A stretch of 64,000 nt of DNA from Epiperipatus broadwayi (GCA_028023455.1 JAQFVV010000257.1:992001-1056000), one strand, 5' to 3'. Counted from the first letter of the stretch, positions 35,301 to 48,054 are shown. Made by a program: numbers and translations. Notes: generated by a model not told the origin, from the letters alone.

Positions 35301-36879
35301 GAAGTGATATTTTAAATTTAATAAAATTAAAAGATGCATTTTAAACCAAGCCGTATAAACATCACACAGATATATAAAATATAAATTAGTATTGATTTGG
35401 AAAACAAGTAAAATAGAATCAATTGCTTGAGGTGAATTGGATGTTACCCCAGAATCAATCGATAGGCACTCCATGACTTGAAACAGCAGTTATAATCAGA
35501 TCATTCAGCAGGCTTCTTTGACACAGTATCGTCTTAGGCTAGGTCTTGAGAGCACTGGAAAAGCATGGTGTTGAGGTGGTGGAACAGATCTCTGAGAAGC
35601 AAATGACCGATCTTTTCACCCCATCATTTCTTTAGGCACGATGTATATATAGATTAATCACTTCTCTCCAGTAAACTTAATAATAATCCCTCTTATCAAA
35701 GATCCACTATTTATGTGATCTGGCTTTATCTATAGGATTAAATCTACAGTGACAACTGCCAATTGCAATCACTCTAAGTGTTTCTCTGAGGTTGGAGCCT
35801 GCTTTGAAGGGAAAATCTATCACTCTGCATGAATATGCCCCAAGGGTTGATTTGCTAATTTAAAAAAAAACAACAACAAGCATATTAAGTTTATCAGTCA
35901 TTGTACTAACAAAATCTATTTAATTAAGGTTTAGATTAACAAAAATGTAGATTTTATTCAGAAAAATTTTAGGAATTTGGTACAATGACTTTCAAACATA
36001 TTTGACATAAACTTAAGCAGAAATTTACAAAACATTTCTTACATATATTACTTTGTTGAAATAATTGACTCTCTAATGTACATTGATTAAAAGATAAATA
36101 TAAAATGTTACCAACTGATTAATTGAAGAAAAATGAACTTTAATAAAGAATTTGAAATATTTGTAACATTTTATAGATATCTAGGATTCAATTCAATTTA
36201 ATAAAATAAACACAATATACATTTTTACAAATATAAAACAAATAAACTAATATAAAAAAGTTAGTTTTAATTATAAAATAAGATTAATGAAATATAAAGA
36301 TTATAATATTGCTTAAAATATACTACCACCTAATATGAGATGGGTGTCAGTTAATAAGGATTGGGTTCAAACCCAGACTAATGCTGATGACATTGGCATT
36401 AGGTGAAGCAGAAATATGTTCTATATTTCCTGCTTCAATAAAACCAACATAGTTTGTGCCAATTATAGAGTTCCAGAAGATGATTTATTTTTTAGCATTT
36501 ATATTTGTTACTTAATAAAAAAAAATTTAAAATTTTGTTCTATAAAGAAATAACTGTTATACTTCATTTCTATGAAATGTAATAAATCATAAATAGTGCG
36601 ATAAGATGCATCTGACAAGAAGCTTATGAATTCAAAAAACAAAAACAAAACTAAGGATAAGCACTTTCAAGAGCTTATTTTATTGCTGTTATATTTTTAT
36701 CTGGAGAATATTATAAAGTGTGGAAAAGATGTGTCGTTTGTATGTGTATAACAGAGGATATTTAAATTTATGTAATGTAGAAGCATGTTAGAATCAGGGA
36801 GTCCATTTTCTGGAGATGGGAGAAGAATGGATTTTAATGGTTGGAATGGGTGGAGTTAGTTATATAGTAAATCTTTTTG
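32346..36879. other. Intergenic DNA with two less AT-rich islands
   Basis: No gene supported. 33340-33560 and 35430-35850 have clearly more G and C than their surroundings and are likely old repeats of unknown type. The minus-strand 107-codon frame at 34176-34499 has no motif I recognise. A possible SINE B box, GGGTTCAAACCCA, occurs near 36363-36376. Confidence 0.45.
34569..34639. repeat. Tandem duplication, ~35-bp unit
   Basis: ACTAACAAAATTAATAACTT and AATTTCTAATTAA follow each other twice without differences. Confidence 0.9.
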
Positions 36880-37890
36880 ATCTTTCACCTGGAGTCAGGA
36901 ATCATCTCTCTCAATATACTGAATGTCTGCTGAGGACAGGATGAAGTGATATCCTGTGGATTTCTCATACTCAAAAAAGAGCGAGTTATACTGTGGTTTG
37001 GCTGTGGCTCTTTTGCTTGCATATTGGTACTATGACACTTGTGTGGACATTGATACCTGAGATTCCCTATAGTAAATAAATTGACATTTTATCTGGAAAA
37101 ATTGGATTCTATATACCATGAGGATGAGATCACGTTTATGTCTGTTCTTTGAATTGTTCAAGAGTCTGTTGGTAGAGGGGGAGGGGTATAAAAAGTGAGG
37201 TGATAAGTGGGGAAAAATATTTTATTCAATGTTTTGGTGAGTGTAGATATATATGGTAGAAGCAACCATGGACTGTGATTAGAGAGGAGAGGGTTAGAAT
37301 GAAGCTTCCTGTACAATTTGCTTTATTTTCTTATTTTGAAGGCAAGGTTTAAATCCAACAGAGGTGAGATCTTTGATATATGATTTTGTGTTACTTTTTC
37401 AGGTGGTTTCATATTTATGTAGGGAATAATTTGAAATAGAAATGATGAGAGGGTGACTAGTTTGTGAGAATAAGGTGTAATTAATTCTGGATGCATAAAG
37501 CCATGGACTTCTATTGATTAGTACATGGAATAATCAAGGTGGGATATGTTGTGGTGTATTAGTAAATTGAGATATTTAAGATATTGATGTGTGTCTCCCC
37601 ATTCCAATGTGAGTCATAGTACTGACTAGCTTTGGAAATTCATTTTGATATATTGAATAGCTAGTGCTGGTCTTGTGATGAACATTTCATCCACATAGTG
37701 TGCATATATGACTAATGTGTGTTAATATATGGTGGGATTACTGTTTTTTAAAAATAGTTGAAGTAGAAGCTGGAGATGACTCCACTGAATGGGAGACCCA
37801 TGGCATTTTCTAATATTGGCTATTAAATGTAGCTATGATATTATTATTGAGCCAGGAGAAGAATGCTATAATGTATTTGTGTGGCAGGAA
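36880..37890 (-). mobile_element. Decayed Penelope-like element: RT and GIY-YIG
   Basis: Minus-strand motifs in PLE order. TFNSQY (about 37812-37832) and PMGLPFSGVI (about 37773-37805) match 'FNSQ.Y.Q..G.PMGSPLSG'. YAHYVDE (about 37687-37707) matches the catalytic YVDD with the last D changed to E. DTHQYLKYLN (about 37567-37596) matches the 'KPTHT..YLN' block. In the nuclease part VYRIQ (37102-37117) and YYRES (about 37057-37075) correspond to the GIY and YIG boxes, followed by FFEYEKSTGYHFILSSADI (about 36900-36965), the conserved 'H...TGH.I.w..A.I' segment. Frameshifts and stops separate all blocks. Each match is partial, but their order and spacing together are convincing. Confidence 0.65.
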
Positions 37891-39158
37891 TACTTTTGTC
37901 TAAGTAATTTTTTTTTTTGATTATATTAATAGATAGAGTCCTGTTGATACAAATATACAGTTTATGAACTTCTCTTCAGCTGTATCTTAACTCACAATTT
38001 ATAGTCTTGTTTTATGCATATTAATGCTAATTTAACAATTTTCTTTTATGCATATAATGGTATGATTTTTAATTGTTTTCAGAATGTTTTTTTGACTATT
38101 GGTAGTTGTAAGAAATTATCAGGACATGTTTTATTATTGTAGGATAGTTTAAACATAATACTGGTGAGAGTTTTAGAATCATAAATAATTTCATGTGATT
38201 TATATATTATACAATTATGAAAGTTTGTGTAATCTAAAATTTTGTGTGATTGTGATAATATCATATCAATCAATCTATTAAAGTTATTATCATCAACTTT
38301 GAAAATTGTGCATTCTAAATTGTACTGTCTTTAGGAAAACTTAATAAAATAAATGGAAAGTTGTAAATGAAATAGCAAAATCAAATTAATTTTTTATTTA
38401 TAATCTAGAAGTTTATTTGTAAATTTTGTCAGAAGAATTGTTATATTATTTCTATGATGCCATTCTTATTTTAAAGAAATTATTGTGAAAAAAAAATATG
38501 TAGGGAAAGGCAGTTTTCACAAACTCTCTAACCTTATACAATAACTATTCTATTAGTGTTAGTTTCTATTTTTTTTTAAATTGTTACATTAATCTTTTTT
38601 TTTTTGATACATATTAAAAGCTTTATATTTTTTACATTAAAGTGAATGATCATTGTCAGGTGAAAGTAAAAAAATATAATTATACTAGTAATATTAAATT
38701 ATTATTTATATTACAGAAAAATATTTTATTTTTAATTATAATGATATATTAACATTACAATATTGCACAAAATTTAACCAAATACATAGAAAAATTGTTG
38801 ATGACAATATTGAAACTATATAAATAGAAACCTTAACAAATTTATAAATTTAAATATAAATACCCTGGTTAATCATACCTTTAGATGAAGTGTAATCTTT
38901 AATCAAATGAACAATGATATTCATATTTTCTATAGAGAAAAGTGACAAACATAAATTTACTATGCTATAAGTTATATTTAGAAAGATAGTAACCAATGTC
39001 TATGGCAATTTCTTCGAATGTTAATTGTTAAAAATCAAGTTCTCGAAGAAAGGAGATGAGAATGATATTTTTCAAAGTGTTATTAGACACTTCATGATTT
39101 AGTTTTGGAAGATGATATTAATCTGTGAGTATTAATGATATCAATAATAAAAAATTGT
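37891..39158. other. AT-rich intergenic DNA, nothing recognised
   Basis: May hold further eroded PLE sequence upstream of RT on the minus strand, but I could not identify any block. Confidence 0.4.
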
Positions 39159-39539
39159 AATCAATGTGCATTTAATAAATTTATAATTACAACTTTAAAT
39201 TACTGTAATAGATTTCTAACTATAAAATGTTTCCATTGACTCGTTGTAAATTGAAAGATTTCACGAGTATTAATGTGTAATAAGAAATGTGGACTTAATC
39301 AGTGAAGTATTGAGTAGTTTCACACTCGCAGATCTAACCGCTTCAGCTTCACCTATTTAAATAGAAAGTAGGTTGAAGTAAAGAAGGGTTCCCCTCTTTT
39401 CTTCCATAGCATAAGCTTGTGGTTAAACACCTGTAGATGTTCTTACTATCACATTTTACATGCATATTCTTGAGGTTATAGCCTCAGTAAATATTACTTA
39501 CATAATCAATGTGCATTTAATAAATTTATAATTACAACT
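39159..39539. repeat. Perfect 36-bp direct repeat bracketing a 309-bp segment
   Basis: AATCAATGTGCATTTAATAA (then ATTTATAATTACAACT) occurs at 39159-39194 and again at 39504-39539 with no difference. The enclosed 39195-39503 includes a less AT-rich stretch (39320-39440: CACACTCGCAGATCTAACCG..., GGGTTCCCCTC...). It could be a retroposon with an unusually long target duplication, or a segmental tandem duplication. No A or B box found. Confidence 0.7.
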
Positions 39540-39918
39540 ATAATTTATTAAGTAATAAATTAATTATTAAGAAACAAATTACCTAAGTTAGAAGAATTAA
39601 AAATAAAGATTTTATAAAAGGAACTGGATAACTATGAAAATGGATGATTTGAATGTTTTAAGAAGAGAATAAAGGACAATGAAGTGAAAGTTATATTTGA
39701 ATAAATGTTTTGAAACATATACTAAGAAATGAATCAAGAAAATAACAGGTTGCTTAAAAAAATGTATAATCAAGTGTTGAGATTTTTTCAAAAAAAAAGA
39801 TGTCTCCATCCATATAAGCAAATAAAAAACCATGGGGCTAGACCTGCAATGATAACAAGATGCATTGTTTTTAAAAAGCAAACTTTTATATTTTCAATCA
39901 AATTATTATAATAAAAAT

Positions 39919-40065
39919 GAAAGAAAGAAAGAGAGAGAGAGAGATAGAGGGAAAGAGAGAGAGAGGGAGAGAGAGAGAGAGAGGGAGAGAGAGAAGGAGA
40001 GAGGGAGGGAGAGAGAGAGGGAGAGGGGGGAGAAGAAGAGCGAGAGGAGTGGGTGGGAGAGAATA
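39919..40065. repeat. (GA)n / purine tract
   Basis: About 140 bp almost wholly of G and A on the plus strand, beginning GAAAGAAAGAAAGAGAGA and ending in GGGAGAGAAT. Mirror symmetry suits triplex (H-DNA). The R/E-rich 84-codon frame through it is an artefact. Confidence 0.95.
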
Positions 40066-41344
40066 CAAAATAATGATTTTAACTTTTTTTTTTTAAAAAA
40101 AAATCCGAAAACATTTTAGATATGAAATTTAATATTTATGAAGAAAAAATTAATGCCAGGTTTTTTTGCTGACAAATTCAAATACTTATTAAAAAAAAAA
40201 TTAAACATTTGAATAGATAAGAAATAAATTTAAGAAAGAAAAGCCAATTTTTAATATTAAATATGGATATATTAGAAACTATTTAAATTTTCAAAAATAT
40301 TTTTTTAATAAAAATGAAAATGAGTTAATTTTTAAATTAAAGTTATTAAGAAAGAGTCATTATTGCATGAAAATCTAACTGATGTTAATCTGTGTTTTTA
40401 ATGGAATTATAATTACAAAGGATTTCAGTTAGGAAAGAATTTAAAACTTTATGTAACTGCATAGCTGTAAAATGTATATTTTACTAGTACTAGTTTATAA
40501 CATTTATACCATTCCTTTAAGACACATTATATGAAACAGATTTAATTTAATATATTTAGTTTGTTAAAATCAATGCCCACAGTTAGGGAGAATTGAAATA
40601 AATACATTAATTACATTGCCAAATATTAAATCAGAGAAATTAAAAATATTTTAGCTAAAAATAGCACACCATTTGATTTATTAATTATTTACTAACCATG
40701 AGCAATGTTTTAATAATATATACTAGACAAGGAATGAATTAAACTTAGTTAAGTAATGTTTAATGATAATCAAATTTTCAATTGGTCTTAAAGAGAAGTA
40801 AAATATGTTTTTCAATGTATTATAATTATTCTCACTACATAAAATTACACAAGTACATTATTAAGCTTTCTGCAGTTAAAGATAATACCATTGTCTGTAT
40901 GTACCATCATATATACAATAATAAAAACATAGTTTACTTAATGACAACAGTTCTAAAAAATTAAACCAAGGTGACATTACTTATTTATAAAAAAACAATT
41001 AAGATTATTATTAACAAATCACCAATTGGAAAAAGACATGGATGAAACTATTTCCTTGTGAAAAATCTGGTATTTGTTCCAAATTCTATGGACATCTGAA
41101 AAACATATAAAACAGATAACTTACTTTCCTAGCTAATAGTGAATCCAAGAGGATCTCCCACTCACATTTTAGCTAGATATTTAATTGATACTACTACAAT
41201 TTATTTATTAAATCATATATAAAATACATTATATATTTTATTTCTTTATTGAAAAAATTAAAATTTGTTACAAGTTATATTCCTAAATCATGAAAATATA
41301 TTTTTTAATTTTCACAATTCATGTGAATATTTTTTGGTACTTTG
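40066..41344. other. AT-rich intergenic DNA, nothing recognised
   Basis: No gene or named repeat seen. Confidence 0.4.
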
Positions 41345-42486
41345 GTATTATTCCTGCTATGATGTATTGTTCTGGTGACATTTTCATCTGTAATATTTTT
41401 TCAAAGTTTCCATTTATGATGTCATGGCAACCAAGAATCCTGATATGACTAAGCCATATCAAATTCACTGATCTTTTTATTTCCATCTTAGAAAATATTT
41501 ATAATGGTTCACTCTGCTTTGCATAGTGACTACCCCACCACATAATATAATATATCTGCTCTGTCATTTACAATTTATATGGTTTTATATTTAAAAATAC
41601 ATTTACTTTATATATTTGTATTTTTTTCTTTATTCTAAAACTTTGTGTATTTTTTAAAAAAAAAACTATTTAAAATATAACATTAAACTTTAAACTTGTA
41701 ACAAATATATCACACTATTTGTAAGTAATTTTTTTATATTTAAAAATACAGAAGTAAAAATTCTTATATTTGTGTTTTTTTGCTAAATTTTATATATAAT
41801 TACAGTTAAAAGTTGTTATTTTGTGTGTTTTTTTTTAAAAAAGATAATTAAAATATAAGGTTAAACTTACCATTCATCATTTTTAGATAAAGGTACAACT
41901 TTATTTTACAATTCACCAATTTTCTTTTTTTTAGAATAAAAAATAACCATAATCACAAACTTTGTTATAACTTGCCATTTAAAAATGTTTCATGGTTATT
42001 TTTCATATTTCTCTTTTTTTTTCAAAATGAACAAATCTCTCTTCATCATTGGAAAATACACGTTTTTTTAAGAGTTGAAGTTTGCTATTACACATGGAAT
42101 ATGATGGGCAAAGCCCTGTAACATGCCAGAAGAGGGAAGGACAGCTTTGATGACACATAGTGTCATACTAAAAAGTCACAACCCACAAGTACCTGTTTAT
42201 TTACTATCATAATATCTTTTTTTCTTTTTCTGTAATGATATATGTCTTCATTTTGTTTTTTTAGATTTGAAATTTTATATTAGACATGCTATGATGTATT
42301 ATTTATTATTTCTGGCCACATATTATTGTAAGTTTGCAATATGTTTAAAATAACACCTCCATAGGATCTGCAGACAAATTTTATTGATTAAGTTTGTCAG
42401 CACATTCCTTGAAGGCATTATTTTAAATATATTGCAAACTTAAAGTAATACATCATTGGAGTAATACATCATAGCAGGAATAATAC
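41345..42486. repeat. 24-bp terminal inverted repeats with nested hairpin
   Basis: GTATTATTCCTGCTATGATG(TATT) at 41345-41368 is perfectly inverted at 42463-42486. Within, GCTATGATGTATT recurs at 42288 and pairs with the right end to form an imperfect hairpin (about 42283-42365 with 42400-42476; AAGTTTGCAATATGTTTAAA and its complement). Two ~150-bp diverged tandem units (41585-41735 and 41737-41890, each with TATATTTAAAAATACA) lie inside. No transposase and no flanking duplication found. Confidence 0.65.
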
Positions 42487-45354
42487 AAAAGTAGCATTTT
42501 TAAATTTTAAATTTTATTTTCAATTTATTAAAAATAATTAAATCATATCATGGTTATTAAGTAAGATTTATTTTATTTTTATTGATTTACTATTTGCTTT
42601 GCTGAATAAAACTTGCTAACTAATTTTAATTTAATCTGCAACAATATATGCACAGACATATTTCCACTATATTCATGTTTGGTAAAGTTTATGTTGTATA
42701 ACAAGGAATTAATTGAAATACTTTATAAGTTTATTTTACTATTGTTCAATATAATAATAAATCTCTACTTTAATTTACTAATAAAATAGAATTTTACTTT
42801 TTAATTTGTCACTAATTTTTTTTCTTATCCGATTTCTTAACTGCCTACATTTTTTTAATCTTTTGGTTTAGAATTATTTATATTATTTATATATATGCTT
42901 TCATGTAATAGAAACAAGAAGCATAGGGAATTGTTATCATATGATGTTTAGTGGTTTAATATATTTATTTCTAATTAAATCTATAACCAACCAGCTATTA
43001 ATGAACAATATAATAAAATAATGAATTAGCCATTGAAAGTATCAGTGACAATTATTGATTTCCTAAACAACACCATTGATAAAACATATTTGTATGTTAT
43101 TTACATGGAATGACCCCAAATATTAGTTTGTTTATAACATATTAAATGCATGTAAAAATGTAATATATATAAGTAATTATAAAGAACACTGTGCTAACAC
43201 GACTGTTTCAATATAAATATTTTCTGTGTATAGTATATATATTTTTCATTAATAATAATAGGCTTATTTTTGAAAATTGTATGGATAATATTTCTAAAAA
43301 CCAGTAATTAAAACAGTAGATTAAAACTTATAACTTCATCTTCTCCCTATGGGTTATAGGTTTATTAAAATACTTAAAAATAATGTTAAGAATACAAAAT
43401 AATAAACAATTTTTTTAATTTTATTTTAGTGATTTCAAATCAATTAATTATAGCAGTAATTATGAATTAAATAGAACTACTGAATGAAGATAAAAATAAA
43501 ACTAATGCTGACTGTAAATTAGTCTTCTCATTGTTTCTTAAATTTTATTTTTAAATGTTTTCTATACATATAAAGTATGTATAATAAATCTGCTAAAACA
43601 AAAACTTATATAATTCATTTTTACCCATCAATTTTAATATCCGTAACAAAGCTTGCAATCAAATGTTACAAAAAAAAAAAAAAATATTTTCTTTGAAATT
43701 TTAGAAGTTAAAAAGTTTTAGTATAACTTAGAAATTAAAAAAAAAAAATATAATGTTTCTATTGTGCTTTTTATTCATTTTTCACTTTTAAATTCTTAAA
43801 AATCGCTATTCACACAATTTACCCTGTTAAAATTGTACACTATTGTTTGCACACATGCTAATTAAGTAAGTCTTGGTTTTACTTTAAAATGTAAAATGCC
43901 ATGTCATATGTTATTATTAAATATAGAGACCGAAATCATTATGACTAATATATAAGTTTAAAATATCAGTGGTGAATGGTAATGAAGATATAAAGAAAGA
44001 TAAATGCTTTTTTAAAATAAAATATAGGCATAATCGTATTTGATCATAAAGTTTGAGGAATTCATTTAATAATGATTTTTATAAAAATGTAAATATTTAT
44101 GTTTAAAATTCTGTTTTAATTTTTATTGCTATAAACTGAATTTTCATATATTACTACAATAAAATATACTTAGGTATTTCAATAATGAATATATTTAAAA
44201 TAATAATATTATTATTTACTTGTTACTAAAACATTTAGATATTTATGTAAGCAGAAACCAATATTTATTTTTATAAAATAAGTATTAATAATGTCTAAAG
44301 ATTGTTTTATTTATTTATTTTTTAAAATCTTAAAACTTATTATATTGTTCAATGTATTAAAAAAGATAATTTAATGTCTGTGAATTTTTTTAATTACTTT
44401 TTATTTACTTAGTTATATTAAATATTTTCTTTTCTTTATGCTGTATATATATCTTTTTATTCTTTTTTTTTCAAATTTAAAAACTAGTTTCAGTGTTTAT
44501 TTTTCCATTTTGTTTTTTTAGAGTTCTATATTTGATTTAGAAGCTTTGTTATCTCAACCTTATTATTTTTGATTATTTCAATATGCAAGTATTATTTTCA
44601 AAGCTTTCAACCTGTTTGTTCAGGAAAATGACACTTTTTTCCATTTTCTTAATCAAGTTGGTGACCATGTAATGAGATTAGAAGAATTTGTTTAGTTCTT
44701 TAGATAATGTGACAAAAGTGTTTAACTTTTGTTCAGTTAAGTACATCTTTATGATCTTAAACTTCTATTTGCAACTGCTATACATTTTCAATTTCTTAAG
44801 AAAGAAAGATGGACAAAAAGAGAAGTATATCTGTAATTAAGTAATGATTTTTTTTCTGCAAAAATAAATATTTTAAAAATTGTTATTTTTTCTTTTAAAT
44901 TATTATTATTTTCTTAGAATATATATTGTTTTGTTAAATCTTTATTGTAGATATATTAATAATATATGTGTATTTTAATGCAATAATGGAGTATTAGCTG
45001 AAGAAATAAAGGTTTCTGAATCAAAGCTCAAGCTATTACTTCTGGTGCTCAGAAATGACATGACCTTCTGCTCAAGTAATCATTTGATTGTATTGTTTGA
45101 TTTGTCTGCAAAAATATTTATTTTAGAAGTTTAAGTATTTTTCCTTATAGTAGTAACAAACAGTCATTTTAAAATTAACTGTTGCTATTCTAACTCAAAA
45201 ATAAAAAAGTAAAAACAAAGAAGAGATATAAAAACTGCTCTAGAAATAAGTTGTAATATGTCTATACAAACCAATTTGTCATCCAGAAGTATATCTACAT
45301 GTAGAACATTCTGTTCTTTTTTCTATTTATATGATATTTTAGGATATTTTTAAA
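42487..45354. other. AT-rich intergenic DNA, no gene seen
   Basis: No frame of 60 codons or longer. Poly-A, poly-T and T-rich runs only. Confidence 0.5.
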
Positions 45355-45789
45355 TTTCTTCAGCCAAAAATTTTTCTTTTGGAAATGCTTCAAGATCATA
45401 TTTAATTGCTGCTTTCCAATGTATTCTATTCTCTGCCATATCTTCCCAATGGAAACATTTGATAGTGCATTTCTTTAGAATGTTTTTAAGATAGTCCTTA
45501 GAAGTGTTGACAAGATTTATATCTCCCATGAAAAAAAATCATGCTCAGTTTAAATATATAATATTTTCTTAGGAAAACTTGCATTGGTTATTTGTTTCAT
45601 ATGACCAATTCAATACTGGTTATGATTTTATAATAATAGACTCTATAGTATCCCATTTACTAAGTTGAAAAGCATATTGATTGAGTTTGTGATTTTACCC
45701 TTGTATTTTTAAAATGTTATAGAACTTTTTTAAATAAAACTTTTATAATGCCTTTACATTTCACTGATAAAGAGTCCACATCACATAAG
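45355..45789 (-). pseudogene. LINE RT C-terminal domain remnant
   Basis: Continues the RT from the other side of the insertion: MWTLYQ, VKAL, KFYLKKFYNILKIQ, DTIESIIIKS (about 45630-45660), YWIGHMKQITNASFPKKILY and KDYLKNILKKCTIKCFHWED, then MAENRIHWKAAIKYDLEAF (ending near 45365). This matches the known LINE tail 'IEAIII..QLRW.GHV.RM....LPK..LY.EL...KDTLK..L..C.I....WE..A.DR..W'. It joins the RT half with no residues missing at the insertion point as far as I can align it. Confidence 0.7.
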
Positions 45790-46512
45790 CGTTGGAACAT
45801 GGAGTGGATTGAAGGATGTCCATTAAAGTATGAAGATTGACTATCTTAATACATATCTGAGCACTTTTTGCATATATGTGTAGAGATGATAATCTGGACC
45901 AACTGATGATTGCTGGTTTAGCATGAAATATGTATATTGGTGATTATTTATCTTTTTGACATATATGGGTTCAAGTGTATCAGTGTTATGAGATAGTGTG
46001 GAGAGTGGTGGATTATGTGAAAGTCTGTGCTCATATACCCTATATATTACATATATTGATACAGGTATATAATAAGCCTGTATTTCAGTTATTACATAGT
46101 AGAGATGTCTGCCCATCCCTTCTATATGTATTACATGGATTATATTCTGTACATGAGTATCAGAATGACTTTGGTTCAACATGGGTGTGACAAGAATCTT
46201 GGCCTCAGGGTGGTTTTTGAGCATTCCATCATCAGATTTTCAATTGGATGGATGGTTGAAGTGTTGGAGCGTGGAATGGATTGAAGCCTGTCCATTAAAG
46301 TATGAAGATTGGCTATCTTAATATATATCTGCACACTTATTCCATATATGTGTAGAGATGATAATCTGGACCAACTGATGATTGCTGGTTTAGCATGAAA
46401 TATGTATGTTGGTGATTATTTATCTTTTTGACATATATGGGTTCAAGTATATCAGTGTTATGAGATAGTGTGGAGAGTGATGGATCATCTGAAAGTCTGT
46501 GCTCATATACCC
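45789..46512. mobile_element. Tandem SINE-like repeat inserted into the LINE
   Basis: The unit starting GCGTTGGAACATGG at 45789 repeats from 46261 (GTGTTGGAGCGTGG); period about 472 bp, the second copy stopping after ~250 bp. Each copy carries TCAGTGTTATGAGATAGTGT and GTGAAAGTCTGTGCTCATAT, eroded versions of the family-2 SINE at 26452-26545. The insertion sits exactly between the two halves of the minus-strand LINE RT, so it arrived after the LINE. The 127-codon minus-strand frame inside (45841-46224) is a chance product. Confidence 0.7.
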
Positions 46513-47600
46513 TATATATAGTAAATTAGGTAAAATAACAACTTTATATATATACAGCTATCTTATTTGCAATATCTATTTCCTGTGAAAAAATACTCTA
46601 TTTTTTAACTTGTTAAAATTAGCAGCAGCATGTTGGAGTCTGTATTGTGCACATCTTCTAAGTCCACTTTTTTGCTTATAAAACTGCTAAGGTATTTGAA
46701 GTGGTCGATAACAATGTGAAACCTTCCCTCTCAAACACATAAACATAATTTCTTTTTAATATTATTTTTATTGAAATCAATCCATGACAAATTTCTCAAT
46801 GGCTTTAAAGCACTCCACACAAATTTAAGTCTATAATTAATTCCATCCATTATGTTTCTATCTGATTTGTAATTGGTAATTTCTAATTCATTATTACCAA
46901 TCTTTATTTTATATTTTTACATGAAGTTATTGAACATTGCTTAAATTGTTTTAGCATTTATCTTTAATTCTAATTTCATATTTTCATCTGAGAGTTCTCA
47001 TTTTCTGTGGCTTTGAAGCAACAACCGTATTATGTGCAAAATCTAAATGACTGTAATAAGTTTTATTTATTTATATTTTTTGAAGATTTCCATTTTAATC
47101 CATATAATGATTCTGGTATGACTTTAAAATATCATATCTTTTTATCAGTGCTAATTTTTTAGTATCACCATGTAACCTTAATGATTGTTGTTGTATTTGG
47201 ATAAATATCAAATTTGATAGTAAACTGGGTTTATATCTTTTTCAAAAATGTAGTTTTTGTGGAAATGCTTATAGCATCAAACACTTTTTTATAATCTACA
47301 GTTCATAATAATTTGTCTTTTGAAACCAAACTTCTCATTAGACAAGTTGTATTCATCTTAGCAAAGGCTATGTGTAGAAGTAATAAAAGATTAATTGATC
47401 TATAATTTTTAATATATTCTTTTTTACTTTCCTTCATTATCAGTTTTTTCAATTATCTGATATATTTTTATCATTTAGACATTTGTTATATAACATTTCT
47501 AATAATTTTTCTATTACTTCACTTGTTATATTCAAATTATCAATAGTAATTTCATCATTTCCGTAGAATTACCCCATTTTTTTTTTTATAAATTTAATTG
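46513..47600 (-). pseudogene. LINE RT domain remnant (palm and start of thumb)
   Basis: Catalytic carboxylates: D of DYKKVFDAI is retained, but the FADD box has become FAHN, so both metal-binding aspartates there are lost. Stops appear within almost every block. The YLSSF..KK...D.EDVHN.RLQHA segment is the standard post-palm 'F.YLG..IS..G....I..RI..A' signature. Confidence 0.7.
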
Positions 47601-47620
47601 CATATCTCAATCTTCATTTA

Positions 47621-47955
47621 CAATATTTGGGTGGCATGTATGTTTGGAGAGAGTTGATACTATTTTAACAGATTGTGTTATCATAACAAAATGATGTTCA
47701 TGTGATATTTTAATAGTAAAATATTTGGCTCTTTAAAAAATGTAATTAATAAGTTCAATTTTGTATGTCGTTTTGTTAAATAAAACTTGTAGTAATAATA
47801 TTATCTCTTATTCTTTAAATTATTTTCCTTTCAATATATAATGTGGATTTACAAATTGAGATTACTGTTTTTTTTTTTGTAGCATTTTTTTCCAATTCCC
47901 AATTATAGTTTTTTTTATATCATCATTAACTTTTTTTAACCATTTTATAGAACTG
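47621..47955. other. AT-rich sequence upstream of the LINE remnant
   Basis: May include further decayed LINE sequence (a KFIKK-like stretch near 47580-47600) but no endonuclease motif was visible. Confidence 0.4.
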
Positions 47956-47959
47956 CAGT

Positions 47960-48004
47960 GAGGCATTTAAAGTGTATATATATATATATATATTTAAATG
48001 CCTC

Positions 48005-48054
<50 letters not shown>

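Larger units (their letters stand above)
45355..47620 (-). mobile_element. Decayed non-LTR retrotransposon RT, split by an insertion
   Basis: Minus-strand RT blocks run from 47600 down: EVIEKLLEMLYNKCLND and KNYRSINLL (about 47390-47550), EKFGFKRQ (about 47310-47345), DYKKVFDAI (47273-47296), FAHNTVVASKPQ (47005-47040, where FADD is expected), then KIKIGNNELEI, HFKYLSSFISKK (46667-46701) and RLQHAAANFNKLKN. The chain is interrupted at a 'VYIKLLFYLIY' block (about 46515) by a 0.7-kb insertion and resumes at 45789. No endonuclease part was found upstream. The element is 5'-truncated and inactive. Confidence 0.75.

Noticed and set aside
39865-40119. Arg/Glu-rich frame
   Set aside because: Translation of the GA microsatellite.
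45841-46224. 127-codon minus-strand frame, the second longest open stretch
   Set aside because: Falls wholly in the tandem SINE-like insertion and carries no domain; the second tandem copy does not keep it open.
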